Assembly (NCBI RefSeq): GCF_015624425.1 | Contig: NZ_CP049919.1 | Location: 3,410,001 to 3,474,000 of the forward strand | Reading direction: 5' to 3' | From: Roseateles sp. DAIF2 | GTDB taxonomy: Bacteria > Pseudomonadota > Gammaproteobacteria > Burkholderiales > Burkholderiaceae_C | Length of the DNA: 64,000 bases | In this document: positions 18,887 through 29,352 of the stretch, in pieces | Numbering within the stretch: position 1 is the stretch's first letter | Layout: every line of letters begins with the position of its first letter | Made by a program: the position numbers and the translations under genes | Notes under the pieces: model-generated | The model's input: only the letters and a program-made list of their open reading frames with translations | Databases searched by the model: none | Told to the model about the DNA's origin: nothing

Positions 18887-20179
18887 TCAGCGCATCCAAG
18901 CGACCGGCGCGGTGACGAGCTGCGGGAACAGGGTGAACAGGATCAGGATCAGCACATAGGTGAACAGGAAGGGGTTCACGCCCTTGATCACCTGGTGCAT
19001 CGACAGCCGGCCCACGCCGGCCACCACGTTCAGCACCGTGCCCACCGGCGGCGTGATCAGGCCGATCGCGCCATTGAGCACGAACATCAGGCCGAAGTAC
19101 ACCGGGTCGATGCCGGCCTTGACCGCGATCGGCAGCATCACCGGCGCGAAGATCAGGATGGTCGGCGTCAGGTCCAGCGCGGTGCCGATGACCACCAGCA
19201 CGATCATCATCACCGCCATCAGCAGGCGCGGAGACTCGACCAGCGGCCCCAGCCAGCCGGTCAGCACACCCGGCAGGTCGGCCAGGGTGATCATGTAGCT
19301 GGCCACCTGCGCGCCGGCGCACAGCAGCATCACGATCGAGGTGGTCTTGGCCGCGCGCACCAGCACCTGGCTCAGGCCGCCCAGGTTCATTTCGCGATGC
19401 ACGAACAGCGCAATCACCAGCGCATAGAAGGCCGCGACCACCGCCGCCTCGGTCGGCGTGAACACGCCGCTCTTCATGCCGCCGATGATGATCACCGGCA
19501 TCAGGATGGCCCAGAAGGCCTTGGCCGTCGCGCGCAGGCGCTCCTTGAGCGGCAGCGGCTCGCCGGCCGGCAGCTCAAGCTTGCGCAGCTGCAGCTTCCA
19601 GGCGACCAGCAGGCCGATGCCCATGATCAGGCCCGGCACGATACCCGACAGGAACAGCGCCGAGATCGAGGTGTTGGTCGTCACGCCGTAGATCACGAAG
19701 GGCATCGAGGGCGGGATGATCGGCGCGATGATGCCGCCCGAGGCGATCAGGCCGGCCGAGGTCGCCATCGGGTAGCCATGGGCGCGCATCATCGGCAGCA
19801 GGATCGTGGCCAGCGCCGCGGTATCGGCCAGGGCCGAGCCGCTCATGCTGGCCATCAGCACCGCCGCGCCGATCGCGACAAAGCCCAGACCGCCGCGGAT
19901 ATGCCCCACCCAGGCCTGGGCCATCGTGATGATGCGCCGGCTGATGCCGCCGCTGTTCATCAGCTCGCCGGCCAGGATGAAGAAGGGCACGGCCAGCAGC
20001 GGGAAGCTGTCGATGCCGGCCACCAGGTTCTGCGCCAGCAGCTGGGTGTCCCAGAAGTCCAGCGCCCAGGCCATGCCCGCGCCGGTCAGCACCAGCGCGA
20101 AGGCCATCGGGATGCCGATGCCCATCAGCACAAGCATGCCCAGCGAGAAAACGACGAAGGAGAGTGCCTCGTTGCTCAT
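18887..20179 (-). CDS. dctM: TRAP transporter large permease
   Basis: The 430-residue inner-membrane protein has about 12 hydrophobic segments and is the ion-coupled permease of the TRAP system. Family motifs include PFFILAGELMNSGGI and a helix with SMSGSALADTAALATILLP, plus GLIASGGIIAPIIPPSMPFVIYG. The ATG at 20179 was chosen by homology and sits seven bases after the dctQ stop. The frame is open further upstream, but that overlaps dctQ. Works with dctQ and dctP. Confidence 0.94.
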   Translation of the reverse strand: MSNEALSFVVFSLGMLVLMGIGIPMAFALVLTGAGMAWALDFWDTQLLAQNLVAGIDSFPLLAVPFFILAGELMNSGGISRRIITMAQAWVGHIRGGLGFVAIGAAVLMASMSGSALADTAALATILLPMMRAHGYPMATSAGLIASGGIIAPIIPPSMPFVIYGVTTNTSISALFLSGIVPGLIMGIGLLVAWKLQLRKLELPAGEPLPLKERLRATAKAFWAILMPVIIIGGMKSGVFTPTEAAVVAAFYALVIALFVHREMNLGGLSQVLVRAAKTTSIVMLLCAGAQVASYMITLADLPGVLTGWLGPLVESPRLLMAVMMIVLVVIGTALDLTPTILIFAPVMLPIAVKAGIDPVYFGLMFVLNGAIGLITPPVGTVLNVVAGVGRLSMHQVIKGVNPFLFTYVLILILFTLFPQLVTAPVAWMR

Positions 20180-20186
20180 CGGTCCG

Positions 20187-20699
20187 TCACTCCACTTCCG
20201 CCTCGTGGCCCAGGTCCAGCGCCTGGCCACGCAGCAATTGCCACAGGGCCATCAGCCCAATCGCCACCGCACTCAGAAAGGCCGGCAGCGGCAGCAGCGC
20301 GGACGAATAGCCCAGCACCACCGACTGGCTGCCCAACCCCACCACCACCTGCTGCCAGGCGCCCCAGGCCAGCAGCACGCAGGCCAGCACGACCGCCACG
20401 CGGATCAGCAGCGTCATCGCCTTCAGCACCATCGGCCGCTTGCGCAGCGGCAGCAGCAGGCTGGTGAAGGCCATGTGCTCGCCGCGCGGGTAGGCGGCCG
20501 TGGCGCCGATGAAGACCATCCAGACAAAGAGCAGGCGCGACAGCTCCTCGCTGGCCGCGATGCCGCTGCCGAAGCCGTAGCGCAGCACCACATTGATGAA
20601 CACCGCCAGCGCCATCACGGCCAGGCAGAGCGCCATCAGCGCATTGCTGAGCCGGGTCCACCAGGGCTGCTGCTCGCTGTCACCACTGCTGCTGCTCAT
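20187..20699 (-). CDS. dctQ: TRAP transporter small permease
   Basis: The 170-residue DctQ-family protein has four predicted membrane helices, with the conserved VFINVVLRYGFGSG and EELSRLLFVWMVFIGA stretches. It forms the membrane complex with DctM. Its ATG overlaps the stop of the gluconokinase gene by four bases, a sign of translational coupling that ties the transporter to gluconate metabolism. Confidence 0.92.
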   Translation of the reverse strand: MSSSSGDSEQQPWWTRLSNALMALCLAVMALAVFINVVLRYGFGSGIAASEELSRLLFVWMVFIGATAAYPRGEHMAFTSLLLPLRKRPMVLKAMTLLIRVAVVLACVLLAWGAWQQVVVGLGSQSVVLGYSSALLPLPAFLSAVAIGLMALWQLLRGQALDLGHEAEVE

Positions 20700-21202
20700 G
20701 CGCTTTCTCCTTCTACTGCCAGCCAGGCCAGGGCCTGGCTCAATTGTTCCTGCGGCGCCTGCGCAGCCGCCACCGTCAACACCCCGGCCTCGCCCTGCGG
20801 CGATTCCAGCGCGGCGAACTGGCTGTCCACCAGGCTGGCCGGGAACAGATGCTGGGCCGCGCGCGCCGAGACGCGCCGCAGCGCCAGCTCACGGTCGATC
20901 TCCAGGAAGACGAAGCGCAGCCCAGGCCGCGCGGCGCGCAGGCGCTCGCGGTAGGCGCGCTTGAGCGCCGAGCAGGCCAGCACCACGCCGCCGGGATGCT
21001 TTTGCAGCTCCCCGCCCAAGGTGTCGAGCCAGCCGGCTCGGTCCGCATCGGTCAGCGCGACGCCGGCGCGCATCTTCTCGATCGAGCTTGGGGCATGGAA
21101 GGCATCGCCCTCGACATAGGCCCAGCCGCGCGCCTGCGCCAGGGCCTGACCCAGGCTGGATTTGCCGCAACCGGCAACCCCCATGACAACCACTGCAGCC
21201 AT
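20696..21202 (-). CDS. gntK: Gluconokinase
   Basis: The 168-residue P-loop kinase phosphorylates D-gluconate to 6-phosphogluconate. The Walker A motif GVAGCGKSS is at residues 8-16, followed by YVEGDAFHAPSSIEKMRAGVALTDADRAGWL, broken here only by chain position, and CSALKRAYRERLR, both typical of GntK. Its start has no clear ribosome site because a dyad (21204-21217) immediately precedes the ATG. An ATG at 21184 would cut off the first beta strand and is less likely. It heads the operon gntK-dctQMP and is divergent from a GntR/LacI-type regulator. Confidence 0.93.
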   Translation of the reverse strand: MAAVVVMGVAGCGKSSLGQALAQARGWAYVEGDAFHAPSSIEKMRAGVALTDADRAGWLDTLGGELQKHPGGVVLACSALKRAYRERLRAARPGLRFVFLEIDRELALRRVSARAAQHLFPASLVDSQFAALESPQGEAGVLTVAAAQAPQEQLSQALAWLAVEGESA

Positions 21203-21203
21203 C

Positions 21204-21217
21204 GGACAGCGCTATCC
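21204..21217 (-). promoter_or_regulatory. GntR-type operator at the gntK start
   Basis: GGACAGCGCTATCC differs by one base from a perfect palindrome and from the operator at 21339-21352. It ends one base before the gntK start codon. A repressor here would block transcription start or translation of the gntK-dctQMP operon. Confidence 0.7.
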
Positions 21218-21324
21218 AATTCAGGTAAACAAAAGGTGGTGCGATCTGCATCAGGACACCACCCGCCACGAGCCGTCGACCCGCCCTTTCGGGCGATCAA
21301 GGCGGTGATCAAGGGTGATCCACC

Positions 21325-21353
21325 TTGGCCCCGGACTCGGATAGCGCTATCCT
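21325..21353 (+). promoter_or_regulatory. gntR promoter with overlapping operator
   Basis: TTGGCC (21325-21330), a 17-base spacer and TATCCT (21348-21353) make a plausible sigma70 promoter. The perfect palindrome GGATAGCGCTATCC (21339-21352) covers the end of the spacer and most of the -10 box. The central CG is typical of LacI-family operators, and a TAGCGCT core has been reported for the GntR site of Pseudomonas aeruginosa. Autorepression by the adjacent regulator is the natural reading. Confidence 0.7.
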
Positions 21354-21396
21354 AGGCTTCAATCAAAATGCACCGTATCAGGGAAACTACGCACCG

Positions 21397-22443
21397 ATGA
21401 GTCACAGGCCCCCGCTCGATCCCGCACCACCCCGGCGCCGCCGCTCCAGCGGCCGGGTGACCCTGCAGGAGGTGGCGCAGGCCGCCGGCGTCAGCCCGAT
21501 CACCGCCTCGCGCGCGCTGCGCGGCGAGCGCGCGGTGGCGCCGGAGCTGGTCGAGCGGGTGCAGGCCGCGGTGCAGCGCCTGGGCTATGTGCCCGATCCC
21601 GCGGCGCGCGCGCTGGCCTCCAGCCGCAGCTCCCAGGTCGCGGTGCTGATCCCGCTGCTGTCCAATGCCCTGTTCGTCGACCTGCTGGACGCGGTGCAGC
21701 GCACCCTGCTGCCGGCCGGCTACCAGACCCTGATCGGCGTCACCCATTACGACCCGGTCGAGGAGGAGGCGCTGCTGCGCAGCTACCTGCTGCACCGCCC
21801 GGCCGGCCTGATCGTCACCGGCTTCGACCGCAGCGAGGCCGCGGCCGCGCTGATCCGCGCCAGCGGTGCGCCCTGCGTGCATGTGATGGAGACCCAGGGC
21901 GGCGACGGCGTCTACAGCGTCGGCTTCTCGCAGGCCGCCGCCGGCCAGGCGATCACCGAGGCCCTGCTGCTGCGCGGTCGGCGCCGCATCGCCTTCGCCG
22001 CGGCGCAGTTGGACCCGCGCACCCTGCAGCGCGCCGAGGGCTACCGCCGCGCGCTGCGCACCGCCGGCTGTTACGACCCGGCGCTGGAATTCCTCGACGC
22101 GGCGCCCTCCTCGCTGGCTCTGGGCGGCCGCCTGCTGGAGCGGGTGCTGGCCGAGGCCCCTGAGGTCGATGCGATCTTCTTCAACAACGACGACCTGGCC
22201 CAGGGCGCGCTGCTGGCCGCGCTGCGACTGGGCATCCGGGTGCCGCAGCGCCTGGCCGTGGCCGGCTTCAACGACCTGACCGGCAGCGACCAGATGCTGC
22301 CGCCGCTCAGCACCGTGCGCACCCCGCGCAGCGAGATCGGCCGCGAGGCCGCCGCGATGCTCCTGGCGCTGATGCGCGGCGAGGCGGTGGCCGCGCCGCA
22401 GCGGGACTTGGGCTATGAGGTGCTGCTGCGGGGCAGCACCTGA
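21397..22443 (+). CDS. gntR: LacI-family regulator of gluconate genes (GntR type)
   Basis: The 348-residue LacI-family repressor has an N-terminal helix-turn-helix (VTLQEVAQAAGVSPITASRAL, spanning about residues 22-42), a hinge helix near ARALASSRS and a periplasmic-binding-protein-like sensor domain. It is divergent from gntK-dctQMP, with one matching operator in front of each transcription unit. Sugar acids or their phosphates usually relieve repression in this subfamily. The ATG at 21397 was preferred over upstream in-frame codons because the operator and promoter lie upstream of it. It ends ten bases from the convergent RND gene. Confidence 0.9.
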   Translation: MSHRPPLDPAPPRRRRSSGRVTLQEVAQAAGVSPITASRALRGERAVAPELVERVQAAVQRLGYVPDPAARALASSRSSQVAVLIPLLSNALFVDLLDAVQRTLLPAGYQTLIGVTHYDPVEEEALLRSYLLHRPAGLIVTGFDRSEAAAALIRASGAPCVHVMETQGGDGVYSVGFSQAAAGQAITEALLLRGRRRIAFAAAQLDPRTLQRAEGYRRALRTAGCYDPALEFLDAAPSSLALGGRLLERVLAEAPEVDAIFFNNDDLAQGALLAALRLGIRVPQRLAVAGFNDLTGSDQMLPPLSTVRTPRSEIGREAAAMLLALMRGEAVAAPQRDLGYEVLLRGST

Positions 22444-22452
22444 TCAAGCCCT

Positions 22453-25400
22453 TCAGTCATCCCCTGCCGGCGCGACCGCCAGTCCCTGCGGCGCCTCGTC
22501 CGGCTTCGGCTTGCGCTCCCGCACCAGATAGGAATACAGCACCGGCACCACGACCAGGGTCAGGAGGGTCGAGGTGATCACGCCGCCGATGATGGCGCGG
22601 CCCATCGGGGCCTGCACCTCGCCGCCGTCGTTCAGCGCGATCGCCATCGGCAGCATGCCGAACACCATCGCCGCGGTGGTCATCATGATCGGCCGCATCC
22701 GGATCAGGCCGGCCTGCAGCAGGGCCTCGGCCACCGTCGCGCCGGCCTGGCGCGCATGGTTGGCGAAGTCGACCAGCAGGATCGCGTTCTTGGTCACCAG
22801 GCCCATCAGCATCACCAGGCCGATCATCGAGAACACGTTCAGGGTCGAGTTCCACAGCAGCAGCGCCAGCATCACGCCGATCAGCGACAGCGGCAGCGAG
22901 GCCATGATCGCGATCGGCTGCAGGAAGCTGCCGAACTGGCTGGCCAGCACGATGTAGATGAAGATCACCGCCAGGCCCATCGCCCCGACCATGCCCTTGA
23001 AGGCGTCCTCCTGGTCCTTGGTCTGGCCGCCGACGTCGAAGCTCATGCCGGGCGGCAGCTGGGTTTCCTTGACCAGCTTCTGCACCTCCGCGCCGACGTC
23101 GCCGGCCGCGCGGCCCTGCACGCCGGCGAAGATGGCCTCGCGGCGCTGCAGGTTCTGGCGCCGGATCACCTCGGGATTGAACACCGGCTCGATCGTCGCC
23201 ACCTGGTCCAGTGCGATCGGCGAGCCGTTGGCGGCATAGGCCACCGGCAGCTTGCTCATCTGCTCGATGCGCTCGCGCAAGCTGCCCGGCAGGCGCAGGT
23301 TCACCTCCACCTGGGTGCCGTCCGGCGTGGTCCAGTAGGTCGCGGTCTCGCCGTTCACATAGGCGCGCAGCGAGGCGGCCACCTGCGGCGGGTTCAAGCC
23401 CAGCTCGCGGATCGCCGAATCCTTCAGCCGCACCGCATAGGCCGGCAGGCCCGGCTTGGCCGAGATCTCGACGTCCACCGCGCCCGGGATCTTCTTCACC
23501 TTCTCGGCGAACTCCTGCGCGGTGCGGGTCAGCACCTCGGCATCCGAGCCCAGGATGGCGACATAGATCGGCCGGTTGAAACCCACCGAGACGTCGATGC
23601 CGGGGATCTTGGCGATCGCGGCGCGCGCGGCGTTCTCGACCTCCTTCTGGCTGCGCTTGCGTTCCTTGCGGTCGGTCAGCGCGATGTTCAGCGCCGCCTG
23701 GTTGCGGCCGGTGGACAGGCCCTCGCCGCTGCTGCCCACCACGGTGGAGATGGTCTTGACCTCGGGGAAGCCGAGCAGGATCTCCTCGACCTGGGCCACC
23801 TTGGCATGGCTGCGCTCCAGGCTGGAGCCGACCGGCATGCGCAGATTGATCTGGGTGAAGCCCTGGTCGGTCTCGGGCACGAACTCGCTGCCCACCAGCG
23901 GCGTCAGCAGGATCGCAACCACGAAGCTCGCCACGCCGCCCGCCATCACGATGCCGCGCGGCGTGATGGTCGCCGAGCGCAGCCGGCGCTTCTGCGCCTT
24001 GTCGCGCCTGCCGTCGGCGCCGAAGGGGCGGCCGAAGGCCGGCAGCACCCAGAGCCGGTAGCGGCGGCCCGAGAAGGCCCAGCGCAGAGTCTTCTCGTAG
24101 ACCGCGTGCAGCACGTCCATCATCCGGTCGGTGCCGCGGATCAGGTGGCCGATCACCGGCAGGGTCTTCATCCGGGTGCTGGGCGGGTCCTTCCAGATCG
24201 AGGACAGCATCGGGTCCAGGGTGAAGCTGACGAACAGCGACACCAGCACCGCCACCGCCACCGTGATGCCGAAGGGATAGAAGAACTTGCCGATGATGCC
24301 GCCCATGAAGGCCACCGGCACGAACACCGCGCAGATCGCGAAGGTGGTGGCCATCACCGCCAGGCCGATCTCGTTGGTGCCATCGGCCGCCGCCTGGTGA
24401 TGGTCCTTGCCCATGCCGACATGGCGCACGATGTTCTCGCGCACCACGATCGCGTCATCGATCAAGAGGCCGATGCACAGGCTGAGCGCCATCATCGTCA
24501 TGAAGTTCAGCGTGAAGCCGAAGGCATGCACCGCGATGAAGCTGGAGATCACGGCGATCGGCAGGGTCAGGCCGGTGATGATGGTCGAGCGCCAGCTGTG
24601 CAGGAACAGGAACACGATCGCCACCGTCAGCAGCGCGCCTTCGATCAGGGTGTGCTGCAGGCCCTTCAGCGAGCCCTTGACGAAGTCGCTGCTGGCATAA
24701 ATCAGGGTCAGCTCCATGTCCTTGGGCAGGGTCCGGCGCAGCTCCTCGGCGGCCTCCTTGACCGCATCGCCGGTCTTGACGATGTTGGCGTCCTGCTGCT
24801 TGAAGATGTTGAAGCTCACCGCCGGCTGGCCGTTGATGCGCGCCAGGCTGTCCGGCTCGCGCTCGCGTTCGACCAGGCTGCCCAGGTCGCCCAGGGTCAG
24901 CGACAGGCTGCCGCGCTTGGCCACCACCACATTGGCGAACTGCTTGGGATCGCGCACCCGGCCCTCGACGCGCAGGGTCGCGTCCTGATAGCGGTCGGAC
25001 AGCAGGCCCACCGGCTGGTCGGCATTCGCCGCGGCCAGGGCCTGGGCGATCTCGGCGGTCGTGATGCCGTAGGCGCGCAGGCGCAGCGGGTCCAGGTCGA
25101 TGCGCACCTCGCGCACCGTCAGGCCGCCGATGTCCACCGTCGCGACGCCCTCGACGCGCTGCAGCCGCTTGGCCACGGTCAGCTCGCCGAGCATCGACAG
25201 TTCGCGCGCCGGCCGGGTCTTGCTCATCAGCGCCATCACGACGATGGGCTGGCTGTTGTCGCCCTGGAAGCGCGACACATTGGCCGGCTTCACATCCTTC
25301 GGGAAGCGGGCCTGCGCCAGCGAGATGCGGTCGCGCAGGTCCTGCATCGCGCGGCCCATGTCGGTGTCCAGGGTGAACTCGACGCTGGTCTGGGCGCGGC

Positions 25401-25659
25401 CCTCGAAGCTGCGCGACTGGATGCGCTTGACGCCGGCGATCGAGTTGATCGTTTCCTCCAGCGGCTTGGCCACCTCGCGCTCCACCGCCTCGGGGCTGGC
25501 GCCGGGGTAGCGCACATCGATCCAGGCGCCGGGCATCGAGATGTCGGGCATCTGCTCGACACCCAGCTTGGCATAGGAGAACAGGCCCAGCACGCACAGG
25601 GCCACCATCACCATGGTGGCGAACACCGGGTGCTGGATCGAGACGCGGGTCATCCACAT
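22453..25659 (-). CDS. RND efflux transporter, inner-membrane pump (HAE1 type)
   Basis: The 1068-residue AcrB-like pump has two groups of membrane helices flanking large periplasmic loops. It opens with [19 protein letters not shown] and carries the membrane motif [18 protein letters not shown], whose paired aspartates carry protons, and [17 protein letters not shown]. It would extrude drugs or other hydrophobic compounds with the adaptor encoded just upstream (15 bases) and an outer-membrane channel not encoded here. A stretch near residues 550-580 ([16 protein letters not shown]) looks like a lengthened cytoplasmic loop. GGGAGGTG precedes the start. Substrate unknown. Confidence 0.93.
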   Translation of the reverse strand: MWMTRVSIQHPVFATMVMVALCVLGLFSYAKLGVEQMPDISMPGAWIDVRYPGASPEAVEREVAKPLEETINSIAGVKRIQSRSFEGRAQTSVEFTLDTDMGRAMQDLRDRISLAQARFPKDVKPANVSRFQGDNSQPIVVMALMSKTRPARELSMLGELTVAKRLQRVEGVATVDIGGLTVREVRIDLDPLRLRAYGITTAEIAQALAAANADQPVGLLSDRYQDATLRVEGRVRDPKQFANVVVAKRGSLSLTLGDLGSLVEREREPDSLARINGQPAVSFNIFKQQDANIVKTGDAVKEAAEELRRTLPKDMELTLIYASSDFVKGSLKGLQHTLIEGALLTVAIVFLFLHSWRSTIITGLTLPIAVISSFIAVHAFGFTLNFMTMMALSLCIGLLIDDAIVVRENIVRHVGMGKDHHQAAADGTNEIGLAVMATTFAICAVFVPVAFMGGIIGKFFYPFGITVAVAVLVSLFVSFTLDPMLSSIWKDPPSTRMKTLPVIGHLIRGTDRMMDVLHAVYEKTLRWAFSGRRYRLWVLPAFGRPFGADGRRDKAQKRRLRSATITPRGIVMAGGVASFVVAILLTPLVGSEFVPETDQGFTQINLRMPVGSSLERSHAKVAQVEEILLGFPEVKTISTVVGSSGEGLSTGRNQAALNIALTDRKERKRSQKEVENAARAAIAKIPGIDVSVGFNRPIYVAILGSDAEVLTRTAQEFAEKVKKIPGAVDVEISAKPGLPAYAVRLKDSAIRELGLNPPQVAASLRAYVNGETATYWTTPDGTQVEVNLRLPGSLRERIEQMSKLPVAYAANGSPIALDQVATIEPVFNPEVIRRQNLQRREAIFAGVQGRAAGDVGAEVQKLVKETQLPPGMSFDVGGQTKDQEDAFKGMVGAMGLAVIFIYIVLASQFGSFLQPIAIMASLPLSLIGVMLALLLWNSTLNVFSMIGLVMLMGLVTKNAILLVDFANHARQAGATVAEALLQAGLIRMRPIMMTTAAMVFGMLPMAIALNDGGEVQAPMGRAIIGGVITSTLLTLVVVPVLYSYLVRERKPKPDEAPQGLAVAPAGDD

Positions 25660-25674
25660 GATGGCACCTCCCGC

Positions 25675-26856
25675 TTACTGGCGCTGGCCGGCCGGGCCGC
25701 TGGCGGCGCTGGCCACCTGGGGCGCGGCGGGCTTGGTACGCCCGGCCACCACGCTGGCCTTGCTGCCCTCGCGCAGATTGTCGAAGCGCGCGGCCAGCAC
25801 CTGGCTGTCGGCATTAAGGCCCTGCAGCACCTCGATCTTGCCCTCGCGCGCGTCGCGCCGGCCGGTGGTGACGATGCGACGCACCAGCGCGCCGTTGTCG
25901 ATGATCCAGACCTGCTCCTGGCCCGCGTTGCTGCTGACCGCCGTCTGCGGCACGGTCAGGCGCTGCGTCTCGTCCGGCAGCTCGACCCGCGCCACCGCAT
26001 ATTGCCCGGCGCGGAACTGCTCCTGCGGATTGGCCAGCTCCAGGGTCACGCCGATCGAGCGCGTGCCCAGCTCGGCCGCCGGCGCGATGCGCGCGATATG
26101 CGCCTGCACCGGCTGCTCGACGCCCTCGATGCGCACCTGCACCGGCATGCCGGGCTTGAGCCGGCTGACCTCATGGGTACCGACCAGGCCGGCCAGCTCC
26201 AGCTTGGAGAGGTCGACGATGGTCAGGATCTGCTGCTCGGACGCCAGCTTCTCGCCCGGCAGCGCATGGCGCTTGGCCACCACGCCGTTGATCGGCGAGA
26301 CCAGCGCCGCCTGGCGCAGCCCCACCTGGCTGGTGTCCAGCTGGGCCTTGGCCGCCAGCGCTTGAGCACGCGCCGCCTCCAGGCTGGCGCGCGAGGTTTC
26401 CAGCGCGGTCGGGGCGATGAAGTTCTGCGCCGCCAGGCCCTCGTTGGCCTTGTGCTGGCGCTCGGACTGGGCCAGCTGCGCGCGCGCCGATTCCAGGGTC
26501 GCGCCGCGCTCGGCGACGCGGTAGCGCAGCTCCTCCAGATCGGCCTGGCCCAGGCTCTGGCCGGCGCGCACCCGGCTGCCCTCGCCCACCGCCAGGCTCA
26601 GCAGGGTGCCGGCCGATTTGCTGCGCACGATCACGGTGCCGGGTGCGACCAGCGGGCCGGAGAACTCGATCAGGCCGGGCATGCTGGCCAGGCTCGGTTT
26701 CACCACCTCGTTGGGCACGAACTCCAGCGCGACCTGCGGCGCCTTGTCGCCCGCGGGTTTCTTGGGGCCATCGCCCTTGGAGGCCCAGACCGCCACACCG
26801 GCACCGCCGGCCAGCACCAAGGCGGCCATCCCGCCATAAAGCCACTGCTTGCGCAT
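25675..26856 (-). CDS. RND efflux periplasmic adaptor (membrane fusion protein)
   Basis: The 393-residue adaptor has one N-terminal membrane helix (residues 7-24) and no lipobox, so it is anchored as a protein helix. Barrel-sandwich, alpha-hairpin and beta-barrel regions follow (SAGTLLSLAVGEGSRVRAG, then LVSPINGVVAKRHALPGE). It links the pump encoded downstream to an outer-membrane channel. The ATG has GGGGGAGACC upstream. The 92-base gap before the MFS gene holds a possible -10 (TACACT on the minus strand). Confidence 0.92.
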   Translation of the reverse strand: MRKQWLYGGMAALVLAGGAGVAVWASKGDGPKKPAGDKAPQVALEFVPNEVVKPSLASMPGLIEFSGPLVAPGTVIVRSKSAGTLLSLAVGEGSRVRAGQSLGQADLEELRYRVAERGATLESARAQLAQSERQHKANEGLAAQNFIAPTALETSRASLEAARAQALAAKAQLDTSQVGLRQAALVSPINGVVAKRHALPGEKLASEQQILTIVDLSKLELAGLVGTHEVSRLKPGMPVQVRIEGVEQPVQAHIARIAPAAELGTRSIGVTLELANPQEQFRAGQYAVARVELPDETQRLTVPQTAVSSNAGQEQVWIIDNGALVRRIVTTGRRDAREGKIEVLQGLNADSQVLAARFDNLREGSKASVVAGRTKPAAPQVASAASGPAGQRQ

Positions 26857-26948
26857 GGTCTCCCCCAGATTCGACTCACTCAGAAAGTGGCCGCAGTGTA
26901 GGGAGACAGAACTTTACCGGGATACGCGCTGCGACGAAATGCAGAAAG

Positions 26949-28160
26949 CTAGGCCTGATCTGCACCGGGCCCGGATGGCTCCCGCCGCTCCAGGCGCAGG
27001 CTGCGCCAGCAGCAGGCCGCGCCGCCCAGCGCCACCGCGCTGGCGACCCAGAACACGCTGGCATAGCCGAGCTGCTGCGCCAGCCAACCGCCGCCCAGGC
27101 CGCCCAGCACGCCGGACAGGCCGTAGCCCAGCACCGAATAGAGGGCCTGGCCGCGGCCGCGCAGCGGGCCGGGGAAGTAGCGCATGATCAGCGCGATGCA
27201 GGCGGTGTGCTGCACCGCGAAGGTGATCGCGTGCAGGCATTGGGCCAGCATCAGCAGGGCCAGGCTGGCGCCGCCGACGGCCGTCAGCGCGAAGCGCAGC
27301 GCGCCCAGCAGGGCCGAGGCCAGCAGCCAGCGATGCAGGGTGCCGCTCTCCAGCAGCCGGCCCTGGAAGGCGAACCACAGGATCTCCATCACCACCGAGA
27401 TCGCCCACAGCAGGCCGACCGTCTGCTTGCCATAGCCCAGCGAATCCAGGTAGAGGCTGAAGAAGCCGTACAGCGCCGCATGGGACAGCACGGTCAGGAA
27501 CACGCCGGCGAAGAACCAGCGCACCTCGGGCCGGCGCAGCACCGCACCGACCGGCGGGCCGGCCTCATGGGCCGCCACCGCGGCACGCGAGCGCGGCATG
27601 GACCAGGCCGCCAGAACCACGCAGGCCAGCAGCACCACGGTGGTGGCGGCAAAGGCGCGCAGGCCCAGCCATTGGTACCACCAGCCGGCCAGCACCACGC
27701 TGGCCAGGAAGCCGACCGAGCCCCAGACCCGCACCCGGCCGTAGCGCCGCGCATCCATGCGGCCCTCGGCATCGGTCAGCTGGGCCGCGACCACCGTCTC
27801 GGTCAGCGGCACGATCGCGGCGTTGAAGCTGAACATCAGGAACACCGCCGCGCCCAGCAGCAGCGGATCGGCCGGCAGCAGGAAACCGAAGCCGGCGATG
27901 CAGCTGGCCAGCGCGGCCCAGCGGATGATGCTGACGCGCCGGCCGCTGCGGTCGGCCAGCGCGCCCCAGGCATAGGGCGCGAACAGCCGGGTCCAGCTTT
28001 GCAGCGAGACCAGCACGCCGATCATGAAGACCGGCAGGCCCAGCTCCTTGTACCAGAGCGGGGCGTAGGGATTGAAGCCGCCGATCGCCGCGAAATAGGC
28101 GCAGGACAGAACGGCGCTGGCCCGCAGGGTGCGCCCGCTGTCGGGCGCGGCGGCGGTCAT
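26949..28160 (-). CDS. MFS transporter, HcaT/phenylpropionate-like
   Basis: The 403-residue protein has about 12 membrane helices and belongs to the MFS_1-like group that includes the 3-phenylpropionate transporter HcaT. The start ([23 protein letters not shown]) and [10 protein letters not shown] loop fit. Its ATG overlaps the aroC stop by four bases, so it is probably made together with chorismate synthase; transport of an aromatic acid is a reasonable but unproven guess. A longer in-frame start at 28208 lies inside aroC and is less likely. Confidence 0.85.
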   Translation of the reverse strand: MTAAAPDSGRTLRASAVLSCAYFAAIGGFNPYAPLWYKELGLPVFMIGVLVSLQSWTRLFAPYAWGALADRSGRRVSIIRWAALASCIAGFGFLLPADPLLLGAAVFLMFSFNAAIVPLTETVVAAQLTDAEGRMDARRYGRVRVWGSVGFLASVVLAGWWYQWLGLRAFAATTVVLLACVVLAAWSMPRSRAAVAAHEAGPPVGAVLRRPEVRWFFAGVFLTVLSHAALYGFFSLYLDSLGYGKQTVGLLWAISVVMEILWFAFQGRLLESGTLHRWLLASALLGALRFALTAVGGASLALLMLAQCLHAITFAVQHTACIALIMRYFPGPLRGRGQALYSVLGYGLSGVLGGLGGGWLAQQLGYASVFWVASAVALGGAACCWRSLRLERREPSGPGADQA

Positions 28161-29257
28161 CCGCGCTGGGCGGGGATGGCGGGCACCGGCAGCGACACGT
28201 CGCCGCATTGCGCGCGGTGGCGCAGCGCATGGTCCATCAGCACCAGGGCCAGCAGGCTCTCGGCGATCGGCGTCGCGCGGATGCCGACGCAGGGATCATG
28301 GCGGCCGAAGGTCTCGACCTGGGTCGGCTGGCCGGCGCGGTCGATCGAAGCCTTGGCCGTGCGGATCGAGCTGGTCGGCTTGATCGCGATCGAGACCGTC
28401 AGGTTCTGGCCGGTCGAGATGCCGCCCAGCACGCCGCCGTCGTGATTGCTGGCGAAGCCCTCGGGCGTCAGCTCGTCGCCGTGATAGCTGCCGCGCTGCG
28501 CGACGACGCCGAAACCGTCGCCGATCTCGACGCCCTTGACCGCATTGATGCCCATCATCGCGTGGGCGATGTCGGCATCCAGCCGGTCATACAGCGGCTC
28601 GCCCAGACCGACCGGCACGCCGGTCGCCTCGACATAGATGCGCGCGCCGACCGAATCGCCGGCCTTGCGCAAGGCGTCCATATAGGCCTCCAGCTCGGCC
28701 AGCTTGGTGCTGCTGGCGGCGAAGAAGGGATTGCCGGCGGTCAGGCTCCAGTCCTCGACCGGGATCTCGATCTCGCCCAGCTGGGTCATGCAGCCGCGGA
28801 ACTCGGTGCCGAACCTTTCCTTCAGCCATTTGCGCGCCACCGCGCCGGCCGCAACCGTCGGCGCGGTCAGGCGCGCCGAGCTGCGCCCGCCGCCGCGCGG
28901 ATCGCGGATGCCGTACTTGCGCCAGTAGGTGTAGTCGGCATGGCCCGGGCGGAAGGTGTCGAGGATGTTGCCGTAGTCCTTGCTGCGCTGGTCGGTGTTC
29001 CTGATCAGCAGGCAGATCGGCGTGCCGGTGGTCTTGCCCTCGTAGACGCCGGAGAGGATCTCCACCGCATCGGCCTCGTTGCGCTGGGTCACATGGCGGC
29101 TGGTGCCGGGGCGGCGGCGGTCCAGTTCGGGCTGGATGTCGGCCTCGGACAGCACCATCCCCGGCGGGCAGCCGTCGATCACGCAGCCGATGGCGGGGCC
29201 ATGGCTCTCGCCGAAGTTGGTGACGCGGAACAACTCGCCGATGGTGCTGCCTGACAT
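28157..29257 (-). CDS. aroC: Chorismate synthase
   Basis: The 366-residue enzyme makes chorismate from 5-enolpyruvylshikimate 3-phosphate with reduced FMN, the last common step to aromatic amino acids. The signatures [33 protein letters not shown], and [15 protein letters not shown] with its catalytic region are intact. Length is normal. The gene is followed without gap by the MFS transporter gene (ATGA overlap). Upstream lies a terminator-like hairpin that ends the CBS-protein transcript. Confidence 0.97.
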   Translation of the reverse strand: MSGSTIGELFRVTNFGESHGPAIGCVIDGCPPGMVLSEADIQPELDRRRPGTSRHVTQRNEADAVEILSGVYEGKTTGTPICLLIRNTDQRSKDYGNILDTFRPGHADYTYWRKYGIRDPRGGGRSSARLTAPTVAAGAVARKWLKERFGTEFRGCMTQLGEIEIPVEDWSLTAGNPFFAASSTKLAELEAYMDALRKAGDSVGARIYVEATGVPVGLGEPLYDRLDADIAHAMMGINAVKGVEIGDGFGVVAQRGSYHGDELTPEGFASNHDGGVLGGISTGQNLTVSIAIKPTSSIRTAKASIDRAGQPTQVETFGRHDPCVGIRATPIAESLLALVLMDHALRHRAQCGDVSLPVPAIPAQRG

Positions 29258-29311
29258 GGGGATCCGTGGGGTTGATTAGCCGGGCGATTCTACGAGCAGG
29301 CGCGCAAGACA

Positions 29312-29333
29312 AAGGCGGCCCGCGGGCCGCCTT
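29312..29333 (-). terminator. Intrinsic terminator of the CBS-domain gene
   Basis: A perfect 22-base palindrome (AAGGCGGCCCG then its complement) lies 19 bases after the stop of the CBS gene on the minus strand. In that direction it is followed by TTGTCTTG, a modest T-rich tail. It separates the CBS gene from aroC. Confidence 0.75.
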
Positions 29334-29352
29334 GCCGGGGAGCCGGTCGGAC

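Noticed and set aside
22756..26901. Very long plus-strand open frame opposite the first RND operon
   Set aside because: It is antisense to two clear pump genes. Its translation is rich in His, Gln, Arg and Gly without any domain, the usual mirror of GC-rich codon bias.
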